Assembly: GCA_002309875.1 (NCBI GenBank)
Contig: DBYM01000043.1
Coordinates: 2,160 to 17,212, forward strand
DNA: 15,053 nucleotides
DNA from: Cyanobacteria bacterium UBA1186
GTDB lineage: Bacteria > Cyanobacteriota > Vampirovibrionia > Gastranaerophilales > Gastranaerophilaceae
Direction: 5' to 3'
The translations under genes and the position numbers were made by a program. How positions within the stretch are numbered: position 1 is the stretch's first letter; each line of letters opens with the position of its first letter. The notes below the pieces were generated by a model, which made no database searches, was not told the DNA's origin, and saw nothing but the letters and a program-made list of their open reading frames with translations. Shown piece by piece: positions 1-7,110 of the stretch.

Positions 1-723
1 TGCGGCAATCCTGACTGCGAATGGTGTGCAAAGAAGAATTACAGACATTGTCCGGGCAGGCATACAATCGGGATTTGGAGAAAAGACGGCTGTTTTGCAG
101 AGTATTTAACAATTCCGACAAATATTTTATTTGAAGTTCCCGATAATGTAACTGATGAACAGGCGGTTTTCACCGAGCCTTTGGCTGCTGCATGTGAAAT
201 AATGGAACAACTTCATATTGAGCCTATGCAAAAAGTCTTAATTTTAGGTGACGGTAAACTCGGTCTGACAACCGCACTTGCATTAAATTCTTATAATCTT
301 GACGTTACGTTGGTTGGTAAACATAGTAATAAATTGGATATAGCACGTGCTCAGGGAGTAAAAACCCGACTTCTTGATGATTTTGTCAAAGAGAAAATAT
401 ATGATGTTGTCGTTGAGGCAACGGGTACGGCATCAGGGTTTGAAACCTCTATGGGATTGGTAAAACCGAGAGGCACGCTGGTTTTAAAAAGCACGGTTGC
501 AACAGGTAAGGAATTAAATCTTGCTCCGATTGTTATTGATGAAATTACGGTCTTGGGCTCAAGATGCGGACAGTTCCCTCCTGCATTGAGATTGCTTGAG
601 AAAAACAGAATTGATTTTACTCCGTTTATCTCCGGTGTTTATCCCGTGGAAGACGCTGTCGAGGCCTTTGAAGCAAATAAGGCTAAAGAAAGTCTGAAAA
701 TATTGTTAAAGATGCCGGGGTAA
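1..723 (+). CDS. Zinc-type MDR alcohol dehydrogenase-like protein, 5'-truncated
   Basis: The reading frame is open from the first base to TAA at 721, giving 240 visible residues; the N-terminal part of the catalytic domain lies outside the window. Visible residues 1-17 hold a four-cysteine cluster (Cys1, 6, 9, 17) typical of the structural zinc lobe of medium-chain dehydrogenases, with the first ligand shifted from the usual spacing. The motif FTEPLAAACE (about 57-66) marks the junction to the NAD(P)-binding Rossmann fold, whose glycine motif reads GDGKLG (about 81-86), followed by VVVEATG. The family oxidises alcohols or reduces aldehydes/ketones with NAD(P). The sequence resembles the uncharacterised MDR-like zinc dehydrogenase subgroup more than classical ADH or threonine dehydrogenase, so I give no substrate. 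The ATG at 265 or any other internal start is unlikely because homology continues to the window edge. It ends 17 bases before a strong bidirectional terminator. Confidence 0.88.
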   Translation, partial: CGNPDCEWCAKKNYRHCPGRHTIGIWRKDGCFAEYLTIPTNILFEVPDNVTDEQAVFTEPLAAACEIMEQLHIEPMQKVLILGDGKLGLTTALALNSYNLDVTLVGKHSNKLDIARAQGVKTRLLDDFVKEKIYDVVVEATGTASGFETSMGLVKPRGTLVLKSTVATGKELNLAPIVIDEITVLGSRCGQFPPALRLLEKNRIDFTPFISGVYPVEDAVEAFEANKAKESLKILLKMPG

Positions 724-740
724 TAACAATTATAAGTTAA

Positions 741-770
741 AAAAAAGGAGGTTTTAAAACCTCCTTTTTT
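741..770. terminator. Bidirectional rho-independent terminator
   Basis: The 30 bases form a perfect inverted repeat (arms AAAAAAGGAGGTTTT and AAAACCTCCTTTTTT). T-rich tails follow on both strands. It lies between the converging stop codons of the dehydrogenase (723) and the toroid-like gene (774), so it can stop transcripts from both sides. Confidence 0.93.
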
Positions 771-773
771 ATT

Positions 774-1901
774 TTATTTTGCCTGAACAAATGCCGAAAG
801 TGCATGTTGTACCTGATCAAGTTTTATTTCGGTATGTCTTTTTCTGGTTGAGTTCTTCCAGTCAGCGTCCTGCGGAATACCACCGGCTAAAGAGCCGCTC
901 TTAATCTGATATTTGGCAAGGAATGCGATTCCCAAATCGAGTGAATTCTTGATTTCTTTTTTGAGTTTAATATTAGGGGTGCAATCATATGCTGCGGCAA
1001 GTCCTTCCATTACGGAAGCGACAGAGCCCAATTTTCTGTCATCAGTGAATGAGCCTGCATAAGCCTCGCCTTTATCCGTAACCTGTTTCTTTATTGCAGT
1101 ATCTGCAAATACTTCCGCATTGTTCAGCAGCAAATCTCTTTCGCTGTCGCTTAAACCGTTGTTAGGCATTGCAAAAAGTTTTTGGGTTGCAATTACAGTC
1201 CATTGGTCGAAAGGCAGGTCCTTTTTGCCCTTTCTTTGAGTTGCTGTGTAAATCAATGCTTTTTTAGCGCTGTTTACCCATGTGATTTCAGGGTCAGTTT
1301 CAAACAAGGTTAACAATCCCATAGCAGCCTCTCCGTTTACGTCCGGATTGCTCATATCAGGTGCTGCATTAGGACTGAAACTGCGGAATGAGCCGTCAGG
1401 ATTCTGCATAGATACGATATATTTTCCCATACCTCTCAGGGTACGCAAATCTATTTGTTTTTCGGGATAAAGATTTGTAAGAGCCGTAATTGCAATACCG
1501 GTGCTTCCGACAGAATAAATATTTTCACCGTTATCATCTTGTCTTATTGATGCTACTGCAAACATTTTATTGCCCTGCGGTTTGATAAATCTTTTTACGA
1601 AATAATCCGAAGCCAAAATTCTTTTGTTTTTCAAAGATTTATCATTTGTTTTGGTTTCATACTGATACATTGCGTACAAAAGTCCCGCATGTGCATTTTC
1701 GTTATATCCGGTTTCGTCATATTTGATTTCAGGGTTTAAATTTGTTCTGTATTCAAATTTTCCTGATGCGTCCATGTGCTTGGAAACGTATTTCATTGTG
1801 AGTTTTTCAGGCGTATTGAAATACTTATGTGCTGCACAACCTATTCCGGCACAAGCGAGTATCAAAAAAACGACTAAAATAAATTTCGATGTTTTACCCA
1901 T
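774..1901 (-). CDS. Secreted or membrane-anchored alpha/alpha-toroid-like protein
   Basis: A 375-residue protein with a basic N-terminus and hydrophobic segment (residues 7-24) that looks like a signal peptide or anchor. Cysteines at 17 and 22 (ILAC, GIGC) could be lipidated, but neither is a good lipobox. The rest is helical with a motif QNPDGSF (166-172), as in alpha/alpha-barrel proteins such as squalene/terpene cyclases, prenyltransferases and glycoside-hydrolase-like toroids. Other marks are GSTGIAITAL (132-141), NGEAAMGL (189-196) and a C-terminal GGIPQDADW plus LDQVQHALSAF. I see no DXDD cyclase motif, so terpene cyclisation is unlikely; a periplasmic carbohydrate-related role is only a guess. 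ATG at 1901 follows a purine-rich ribosome site (GGGAGG) on the minus strand about 8 bases upstream. It has its own promoter candidate and is separated from the HEAT gene by two terminators, so it is probably monocistronic. Confidence 0.82.
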   Translation of the reverse strand: MGKTSKFILVVFLILACAGIGCAAHKYFNTPEKLTMKYVSKHMDASGKFEYRTNLNPEIKYDETGYNENAHAGLLYAMYQYETKTNDKSLKNKRILASDYFVKRFIKPQGNKMFAVASIRQDDNGENIYSVGSTGIAITALTNLYPEKQIDLRTLRGMGKYIVSMQNPDGSFRSFSPNAAPDMSNPDVNGEAAMGLLTLFETDPEITWVNSAKKALIYTATQRKGKKDLPFDQWTVIATQKLFAMPNNGLSDSERDLLLNNAEVFADTAIKKQVTDKGEAYAGSFTDDRKLGSVASVMEGLAAAYDCTPNIKLKKEIKNSLDLGIAFLAKYQIKSGSLAGGIPQDADWKNSTRKRHTEIKLDQVQHALSAFVQAK

Positions 1902-1931
1902 TACTTTCCCTCCCTATACTATATGGTTGTT

Positions 1932-1937
1932 ATTATA
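1932..1937 (-). promoter_or_regulatory. Candidate -10 box for the toroid-like gene
   Basis: The minus strand reads TATAAT here, 31 bases before the ATG at 1901. The matching -35 region (about 1955-1960, TTTTCT) is poor and falls in the arm and T-tract of the upstream terminator. The call rests on the perfect -10 box and its position only. Confidence 0.45.
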
Positions 1938-1956
1938 TAACATATTGCCAAAAAAG

Positions 1957-1983
1957 AAAAGCGGTCGTTTTGTAACCGCTTTT
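1957..1983 (-). terminator. Hairpin terminator upstream of the toroid-like gene
   Basis: The arms AAAAGCGGT (1957-1965) and ACCGCTTTT (1975-1983) pair perfectly around a 9-base loop. On the minus strand a T-rich run follows (1951-1960 complement). It is the second terminator downstream of the HEAT-repeat gene and would insulate the toroid-like gene from it. The plus-strand tail is also T-rich, so it may act both ways. Confidence 0.75.
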
Positions 1984-2045
1984 TTCAACCTGTACACAAT
2001 TAACCTTTATATATATAAAGTATTCTTGCTGCAAAAAATTGCCTA

Positions 2046-2078
2046 AAAAAAGAAACCTCATTGCGAGGTTTCTTTTTT
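2046..2078. terminator. Terminator of the HEAT-repeat gene
   Basis: The core arms GAAACCTC (2052-2059) and GAGGTTTC (2065-2072) pair around the loop ATTGC, flanked by A6 on one side and T6 on the other. It begins 13 bases past the HEAT gene's stop on the minus strand. The symmetry allows bidirectional use. Confidence 0.88.
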
Positions 2079-2090
2079 ATTGATTGTAAA

Positions 2091-2945
2091 CTAAACCGTA
2101 ACGGGCTTCTTTTGCTGGCTTGCACCCGGTATAGCCTGCCAGTTTGCTGCCATAATTTTCTTAAATGATTTTAAAGCAGTATCTTCAAGTTCGCCCAATT
2201 CTTCGGCTTCCATTATCAGTTCACGGAGCGGAAGCAGTGCTCTCTGGTCTCTCAAAACACCGAGAGCGGCAGCCGCACCTGCTCTGACCAAATCGTTTTC
2301 GGAACGGTTTTTCATAACTTCGATTAATGCAGGAACTGCCTTTGTATCGTTTAATTTACCCAAAGAAGTTACCGCATAAATTCTTACGTTAACCCATTCG
2401 TCATAAAGCATATTGATTATTTTATCAACACATTTTTTATTTCCGATTTCGCCTAATGCACGGGTTGCATCACAACGAACATTAACCTTTTCGTGGTCTA
2501 ATGATTTCATTAAAGCATCGGTAGCAACATCACCGATTTCAATAAGTGCATCTGTTGCGGTGATGCAGACCTGAGAATTTTCATCATTAAGAGCTTCAAC
2601 CAACGGCTCAACAACGATTTTACCGCCCAATCTGCCTAAAGCCCTTGCGGCACGAACCCTAACGTCAACGTTTCTGTCTTCACGAAGAGATTCAATAAGG
2701 TGTTCGGTGGCTTTGCAGTCGCCAAGTTCGCCCAATGCTCTTGCCGCATATAATCTTACCGATCCGTTTTTGTCATTTTTAAGCACGTCAATTAACGGTT
2801 CAACTGCTTTGGAATCGCCCATTTCACCGAGAATACGCGCAGCGTTATATCTGACTTTTTCCGAACTGCTTGTCATCAAATCATTGATGAGTTCCTGAAA
2901 AGTCTTCTTAACTTGTTTTTTCTTGCTGTTTACGGTAATCGTCAT
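2091..2945 (-). CDS. HEAT-repeat (PBS-lyase-type) scaffold protein
   Basis: A 284-residue soluble protein with no signal peptide or membrane segment. Residues about 30-245 are tandem helical repeats of about 31 residues with the pattern VR..AARALGELGD..AVEPLI..L; I count about seven units, the first beginning near RYNAARILGEMGD and the last near AGAAAALGVLRDQRALLPL. This is the HEAT_2/PBS-lyase HEAT-like type. In cyanobacteria such proteins include phycobilin lyases (CpcE/F, NblB), but the repeats alone normally mean a protein-protein interaction scaffold, and I see no phycobiliprotein context. The C-terminus (about 246-284) is a helical tail ending in a QQKK-containing stretch. ATG at 2945 has a strong ribosome site (GGAGGTT on the minus strand, 2952-2958). 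It lies 299 bases downstream of the histidine kinase on the same strand and could be partly co-transcribed with it. The binding partner is unknown. Confidence 0.88.
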   Translation of the reverse strand: MTITVNSKKKQVKKTFQELINDLMTSSSEKVRYNAARILGEMGDSKAVEPLIDVLKNDKNGSVRLYAARALGELGDCKATEHLIESLREDRNVDVRVRAARALGRLGGKIVVEPLVEALNDENSQVCITATDALIEIGDVATDALMKSLDHEKVNVRCDATRALGEIGNKKCVDKIINMLYDEWVNVRIYAVTSLGKLNDTKAVPALIEVMKNRSENDLVRAGAAAALGVLRDQRALLPLRELIMEAEELGELEDTALKSFKKIMAANWQAIPGASQQKKPVTV

Positions 2946-3244
2946 ACACTTAACCTCCGATATGTATCAATATCATTTCACAACTGTTAAACTACTACAC
3001 AGTTATATTAAGTTCTTTGTTGTTTAAAAATTGCCTTTTCTTTTGTACATTGTAAACAAATTGTTACATTTATTAGCGTAAAAAATACACTTAATCGATT
3101 TGTATTAGAAGTATAACATATTTTGTGTATTAATTAACCATCTTTGAGGATATTTTTACAAAAATTTACAGATAAACTTTTGCAAAAATGGCTAAACCCT
3201 CTATCAATATTGAATTACAGCAACTTAACAAAACTTATAATTTA
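2946..3244. other. Long AT-rich leader between kinase and HEAT gene
   Basis: These 299 bases hold no convincing gene. They must contain the HEAT gene's leader and probably its promoter. I see no GC-rich hairpin that would end the kinase transcript; only weak AT palindromes occur near 3152-3189. Two -10 candidates are visible on the minus strand: TATACT at 3110-3115 with an extended TG element, and TATAAC at 3002-3007. The first would give a leader of roughly 155 bases. I recognise no riboswitch. Confidence 0.5.
3110..3118 (-). promoter_or_regulatory. Candidate extended -10 promoter of the HEAT gene
   Basis: On the minus strand the bases read TGTTATACT, an extended -10 element (TGn followed by TATACT). 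The -35 region is poor. It would produce a long leader before the ATG at 2945. Confidence 0.35.
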
Positions 3245-4900
3245 TTACTCACCTGGGATAGTAATAATAAATTCGCTTCCCTTGCCGATTTCTGTTTTTA
3301 CTTCAATTTTTCCCTTGTGTTCATCTATAATTTTTTGTGAAATGGCAAGGCCTAAGCCTGTTCCAACACCTACACCTTTTGTTGTGTATCCCAAATCAAA
3401 GATTTTCTTCGGCTCTTTTATCCCGCACCCGTTGTCTTTGATTTTTACGATAAGGTTATTGTTTTTAAAATCAGTGCTTATGGTTATTATGCCATTGTCT
3501 TTGGTTGCCTGTACGGCATTTTTGATTATGTTTGTGAATACCTGATTAAGCCTGTTGGGATAGCATTTTATCGGAGGCAGAGTGCTGTAATTCTTGACGA
3601 TTTCGATTTTATTTTTTGTCATGTGTTTAAGTATTTCAAGAGTCAGATCCATTTCCTTGTTGATGTCGGCTTCCTGGAGTTCTGCTTCGTCAAGCCGCAC
3701 GTATTTTCTGAGTGATACTACAAGCGAGTGGATTCGTTCTATTGCCTCGGAATCAATGTTATTTACGTCGGATAAAAGTTCTTTCAAATCATTATCGTCC
3801 ATTTGTTTAATAATTTTTTTCGCAATTTCGTTGTTTGATTTTATTGAAGCAAGCGGGGTGTTTATTTCGTGGGCAATCCCGGCTACAAATTCTCCGAGTG
3901 ATGCCATTTTTTCCGAATTAATGAGTTGAGCCTGAGTTTCTTTAAGTTCGTTCAGGGCATTTGTAAGTTCTTTTACCATTCTGGCATTTTTTTCATACAA
4001 TTCGGCCTGAATGATTGCGTTACCGAGTTGTGTTGAAACTCCGTCAAGGACTTCGAGTGCATCATCAGGACTGTTCTTTTGCCTTGTAAGTATTATGATT
4101 ACGCCTATACGTCTGTCCATGTGGTATATCGGAAGAATAATTCTCTGCACAAGTTCTTTGAAGGGTTTTGCTTCCGAATATTCTTTCAGGCAGGAGGTAA
4201 CAAAGACTTTTGATTTTGCAATTGCCTTATTTGTCTGACTGTCAAATGAGATTTTTTTACCTATATCCCTTTTGGTTTTTGATTCATTTATGATATAGGC
4301 GTCCATATCTTTTGAATAGACCGCATAATATGCTTTAAAAGCGGCAAAGAGTTGAGAAAGTTCGGAAAGAGCCGAATTAAGGATTTGTGAACTGTCTATC
4401 GAGCCTCTTATTATATTCGATATATTATTCAGCATATAAAGTTTCATAGCCTGAGATGAGGCTTGCTGCTTGACTTTTGCCATAGCATTTTTATCTGCCG
4501 TAAGAAGTTCGATTTGTTTTCTGTACGAACTGTTTTCTTCAAGTGCGGCCTGATAAGTGACTTCTGCAGTAACGTCCGTCAGGACTATTATTGTATAAAT
4601 GCTCTTTTTTGAGGCAGACATATTAAAATATCTGTCATTCAGCCCGTTAATACTTCTGTAAATTACGTGTGCCGAGAAGTCTTCGGGCGATGCGAGCGCC
4701 TGATTGATAGGTGAATGAACGAATACGTTGTTGCTGTCGAGCGGGTAAACGTTGCAGTCAAGTTTATGAGAAAATTTTTCAAGGTTTTTGTAATCGGGAA
4801 ATACACGTTTGAAGTAATTATTTGTAAAAATGACCTCTCCCTTATCGTTGATTACAATTACGGCATGAATAAATTTTTTGAATATATCAAATTTCCCCAT
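3245..4900 (-). CDS. Cytoplasmic PAS-GAF sensor histidine kinase
   Basis: I choose the ATG at 4900 (551 residues). The frame is open further to 4996, but the extra 32 residues are not family-like, overlap the divergent gene, and this start begins directly with a PAS-like segment (FIHAVIVINDKGEVIFTNN). Domain order: PAS (about 6-115), a linker coiled coil (115-150), GAF (about 165-300), coiled coil (300-328), HisKA with phospho-acceptor His344 in AGIAHEINTPL, and HATPase_c with N-box (NIIKNAVQAT, Asn457/Asn461), DNGCG (489-493), F-box (FDLGYTTKG) and G2 box GVGTGLGL (511-518). All catalytic boxes are intact. No membrane helix is present, so the signal is cytoplasmic. No response regulator is in view. 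Its gene is divergent from the flagellar operon; control of motility is possible, as with cytoplasmic flagellar kinases such as FlgS, but this is inference. There is no Shine-Dalgarno site before 4900. Confidence 0.9.
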   Translation of the reverse strand: MGKFDIFKKFIHAVIVINDKGEVIFTNNYFKRVFPDYKNLEKFSHKLDCNVYPLDSNNVFVHSPINQALASPEDFSAHVIYRSINGLNDRYFNMSASKKSIYTIIVLTDVTAEVTYQAALEENSSYRKQIELLTADKNAMAKVKQQASSQAMKLYMLNNISNIIRGSIDSSQILNSALSELSQLFAAFKAYYAVYSKDMDAYIINESKTKRDIGKKISFDSQTNKAIAKSKVFVTSCLKEYSEAKPFKELVQRIILPIYHMDRRIGVIIILTRQKNSPDDALEVLDGVSTQLGNAIIQAELYEKNARMVKELTNALNELKETQAQLINSEKMASLGEFVAGIAHEINTPLASIKSNNEIAKKIIKQMDDNDLKELLSDVNNIDSEAIERIHSLVVSLRKYVRLDEAELQEADINKEMDLTLEILKHMTKNKIEIVKNYSTLPPIKCYPNRLNQVFTNIIKNAVQATKDNGIITISTDFKNNNLIVKIKDNGCGIKEPKKIFDLGYTTKGVGVGTGLGLAISQKIIDEHKGKIEVKTEIGKGSEFIITIPGE

Positions 4901-4989
4901 ACATTTTATTATATAACTATATTTGATAAAATCAAAAAGTTTACCTGAAACGAGGATTAAAAAATATTTGTTAAAAATAGAATGTTGAT
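4901..4989. promoter_or_regulatory. Divergent promoter region, kinase versus flagellar operon
   Basis: This 89-base AT-rich gap separates the two divergent starts. On the minus strand TATAAT (4908-4913) lies 16 bases from TTGATT (4930-4935), a good sigma70-type pair; transcription would begin at or next to the kinase ATG. On the plus strand only weak candidates exist (TTTACC at 4940-4945 with AATATT at 4963-4968). I see no sigma54 (-24/-12) or sigma28 flagellar promoter signature. Confidence 0.5.
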
Positions 4990-5511
4990 ATGACAAAATA
5001 CATTCTGTTAATTTTACTTTTTACGGTTTTGAATGTTTACGGATATGAGTACATATTCAATGACAGGTGTATTAATGAACTGTATTTTATTGCAAATACG
5101 GAATTTTCCCGGACGGATATCCTTGTGGAAAAGGATTCAATGGGTATCATACTGAGATTTCCCATAAAAAATCCTGCTGAGGAATGTCGTGAATTAAGCA
5201 CGGAAACGGTGAATAATTTGAAAAAGATAGAACAATTTTTGGCAAAAATAGAAAACTCTGTTATAATAGAAGTGCATACAACCGATGAGGATTCCGTTGA
5301 GAGGAATAAGCTGAATAATTGGGAAATAGCTGCCGTGATTGCGGGTAAAGCAGAGGCGGAAATCCGGGAATTATCCGGCGGGCTTGGTTATGACAGGATA
5401 AGTTCTGTCGGTTACGGAGAATTTTTCCCCGTAAAGAATCCTCCATATAATGGTGGTAAATATCTTAACCGTATTGATATAATAGTACAGTGTAATATAA
5501 GTGGAGAATAG
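4990..5511 (+). CDS. Secreted OmpA/MotB-C-like domain protein
   Basis: A 173-residue protein. Residues 1-18 form a clear signal peptide (hydrophobic ILLILLFTVL, likely cleavage after VYG). Residues about 50-170 match the OmpA/MotB C-terminal peptidoglycan-binding fold: SVIIEVHTTDED (strand and Asp loop), then NWEIAAVIAGKAEAEI where MotB has NWELS..RA, then DRISSVGYGEFFPV and LNRIDIIV. The Arg that contacts diaminopimelate in OmpA/MotB falls at Ile117, so peptidoglycan binding may be lost or altered. The N-terminus lacks the proton-channel Asp of MotB and is a signal peptide instead, so it is not a stator subunit on its own. It opens the fliLMN operon: its TAG ends one base before the fliL ATG. 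A periplasmic role at the flagellar motor is inferred from position. An in-frame stop at 4978 fixes ATG 4990 as the first start. The ribosome site is weak. Confidence 0.8.
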   Translation: MTKYILLILLFTVLNVYGYEYIFNDRCINELYFIANTEFSRTDILVEKDSMGIILRFPIKNPAEECRELSTETVNNLKKIEQFLAKIENSVIIEVHTTDEDSVERNKLNNWEIAAVIAGKAEAEIRELSGGLGYDRISSVGYGEFFPVKNPPYNGGKYLNRIDIIVQCNISGE

Positions 5512-5512
5512 T

Positions 5513-6106
5513 ATGGCTAACGAACAAGAGTCAGAAATAAAGGGCAAAGACCTAAACAAATTCTTGATAATAATATTAATGGCAGTAGCGATTCTGCTTT
5601 TGGTTTTCCTTGGTGTTAATTATCTTGTAATGGAAAATCTTATTTCGCAAAAGATAAGCAAAATTAATGTTCCTCAGGAAGAACTTGAAGAAGAAGCGGC
5701 TGAGGACGAACTGCAAAAAGGTATTATTGTTGACTTGGGTGATTTTATTTTAAACTTGTGTGATGAAAATCAGAAAAAATATTTGAAAGTAAACGTAGCA
5801 ATAGAAGTATCACAAAAAGATACCGATTTTCCGAAAGATGCTGCACCTGCAAAAGGCGGACATGGACATGGTGAAGCACCTGCTGCAGTAAACCCGATGG
5901 ACGCAATTCAGCAGGAAATGACGCAGTATAAACCTGCGATAAGAGATGCGGTTATTACGAATCTTTCAAGTAAAACTTCTGCGGAACTTGCTTCTGCGGC
6001 AGGAAAGGAACTTGCAAAAGAACAAATTTCTAATGATATAAATGCAATTCTCGGAGGAGAGAGAGAGGTATTGAGGGTAAGCTTCGGACAGTTTATCATA
6101 CAATAG
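5513..6106 (+). CDS. fliL: Flagellar basal body-associated protein FliL
   Basis: Starts at ATG 5513, preceded by GGAG (5503-5506) inside the end of the previous gene; a GTG at 5501 is in frame but would overlap that gene and has no ribosome site. The 197-residue protein has a short cytoplasmic tail, one membrane helix (about 17-40), an acidic linker rich in Glu (54-67), and the periplasmic FliL domain from about 68 (GIIVDLGDFILNL, then KYLKVNVAIEVS) to the C-terminal VLRVSFGQFIIQ. FliL sits at the inner membrane around the motor and helps stators work under load. An insertion of about 30 residues with Pro/Ala and GGHGHG (115-120) lies in the middle of the domain, a possible metal-binding or flexible loop not usual in the family. 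It is followed after 9 bases by fliM. Confidence 0.92.
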   Translation: MANEQESEIKGKDLNKFLIIILMAVAILLLVFLGVNYLVMENLISQKISKINVPQEELEEEAAEDELQKGIIVDLGDFILNLCDENQKKYLKVNVAIEVSQKDTDFPKDAAPAKGGHGHGEAPAAVNPMDAIQQEMTQYKPAIRDAVITNLSSKTSAELASAAGKELAKEQISNDINAILGGEREVLRVSFGQFIIQ

Positions 6107-6115
6107 GAAAAGGAA

Positions 6116-7096
6116 ATGCCGGACAAGGACGAACTGATAAAAAATTCAATAGAGGGGAACGAGGAAGAATTTGATGAGTCTGAACACAAGAGTTACAAAC
6201 TCTATAATTTCAGACGTCCTGATAAATTTTCCAAAGATAACCTTCGTGCCTTAAGAGATATTCACAGAGAATTTTCTAAGGCGATATCGCTTGTTCTGAG
6301 CGGTTATTTACGTATGAGGGTTGAAATCGAAATCGTTTCGGTCGACCAACTTACTTATGAAGAGTTTGTTCGTTCAATGCCTTCGCCGATTAGTGTCGGT
6401 GTTTTTGAATTCGAGCCGTTGACGGGCCAAATTCTTTTAGGTGTCAGTTTTGAAGTTCTTTCCTGTATTGTTAACCGTATGTTAGGCGGTATCGGGTCCA
6501 TAGACAGTCAGTCAAGAGAATTGACGGATATTGAAAAAGCGCTTGCCAAAAAGGTTATAAACATAATTATTCAGTCACTTGAAGACTCATGGAATACAAT
6601 TATCCCTGTAACGGGTAAATTTATAAGCCTTGATGACAATTATCAGTCAATACAGGTTGCAACAGGCGGTGAAATCGTAGCACTTTTGACTTTTGAAGTT
6701 CAGATATCAGGCAAACATTACGGATTATTCAGTATATGTTTCCCGTATCCTGTATTGGAAACGGTATTGACCCACTTAAGCACACAGCACATCTTCCAGA
6801 CAAAAGGTTTGGTTGCATCAAACGATGAAAGAATGAAGATGATCTCCAAACTTAATTCTTCAAATGTTGATTTGCGTGTACAGTTCGGCACCTGCAGTAT
6901 TACTCTCGATGACTTTTTGCAGTTGACCGAGGGTGATATTATAAAACTTGATAACAAAGTTCAGGACGATTTGGTGGTAAAAGTTAATGACGAAAAGAAA
7001 TTTTTCGCACGTCCCGGAACGATAAAAGACAATATATGTATAAAAATTACTGATGTATATGATGAAATGCATGAATTACTAAGAAATTACTTTTAG
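6116..7096 (+). CDS. fliM: Flagellar motor switch protein FliM
   Basis: A 326-residue protein of normal family length. Motif YNFRRPDKFSKDNLRALRDIH (from Tyr30) is the FliM signature at the start of the middle domain. The CheC-like middle domain (about 40-230) includes PLTGQILLGV and MLGGIG (122-127), which bears the FliG contact surface in the family. The SpoA/FliN-like domain (about 251-322: VQFGTCSITLDDFLQLTEGD) pairs with FliN in the C-ring. The N-terminus normally holds the CheY-P-binding peptide (LSQ.EIDALL); here residues 1-12 read MPDKDELIKNSI, only distantly similar, followed by an acidic stretch. The start follows a purine-rich ribosome site (AGGAAAAGGAA). It sits 9 bases after fliL and 14 before fliN. 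fliG is not in the window. Confidence 0.96.
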   Translation: MPDKDELIKNSIEGNEEEFDESEHKSYKLYNFRRPDKFSKDNLRALRDIHREFSKAISLVLSGYLRMRVEIEIVSVDQLTYEEFVRSMPSPISVGVFEFEPLTGQILLGVSFEVLSCIVNRMLGGIGSIDSQSRELTDIEKALAKKVINIIIQSLEDSWNTIIPVTGKFISLDDNYQSIQVATGGEIVALLTFEVQISGKHYGLFSICFPYPVLETVLTHLSTQHIFQTKGLVASNDERMKMISKLNSSNVDLRVQFGTCSITLDDFLQLTEGDIIKLDNKVQDDLVVKVNDEKKFFARPGTIKDNICIKITDVYDEMHELLRNYF

Positions 7097-7110
7097 AAAG
7101 GATTTGAGAT

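Noticed and set aside
2091..2945. Phycobilin lyase (CpcE/NblB type) assignment
   Set aside because: Only the generic HEAT repeats match; there are no phycobiliprotein genes nearby and the suggested lineage is non-photosynthetic.
4901..4996. Longer kinase N-terminus (32 extra residues)
   Set aside because: It would overlap the divergent gene and swallow the promoter; the PAS-like domain begins at the ATG at 4900.
4990..5511. MotB stator subunit
   Set aside because: It has a cleavable-looking signal peptide in place of the channel helix with its essential Asp, and no motA is adjacent.
5501..5512. GTG start for fliL at 5501
   Set aside because: ATG 5513 has GGAG at correct spacing and avoids overlap; the upstream residues are not FliL-like.
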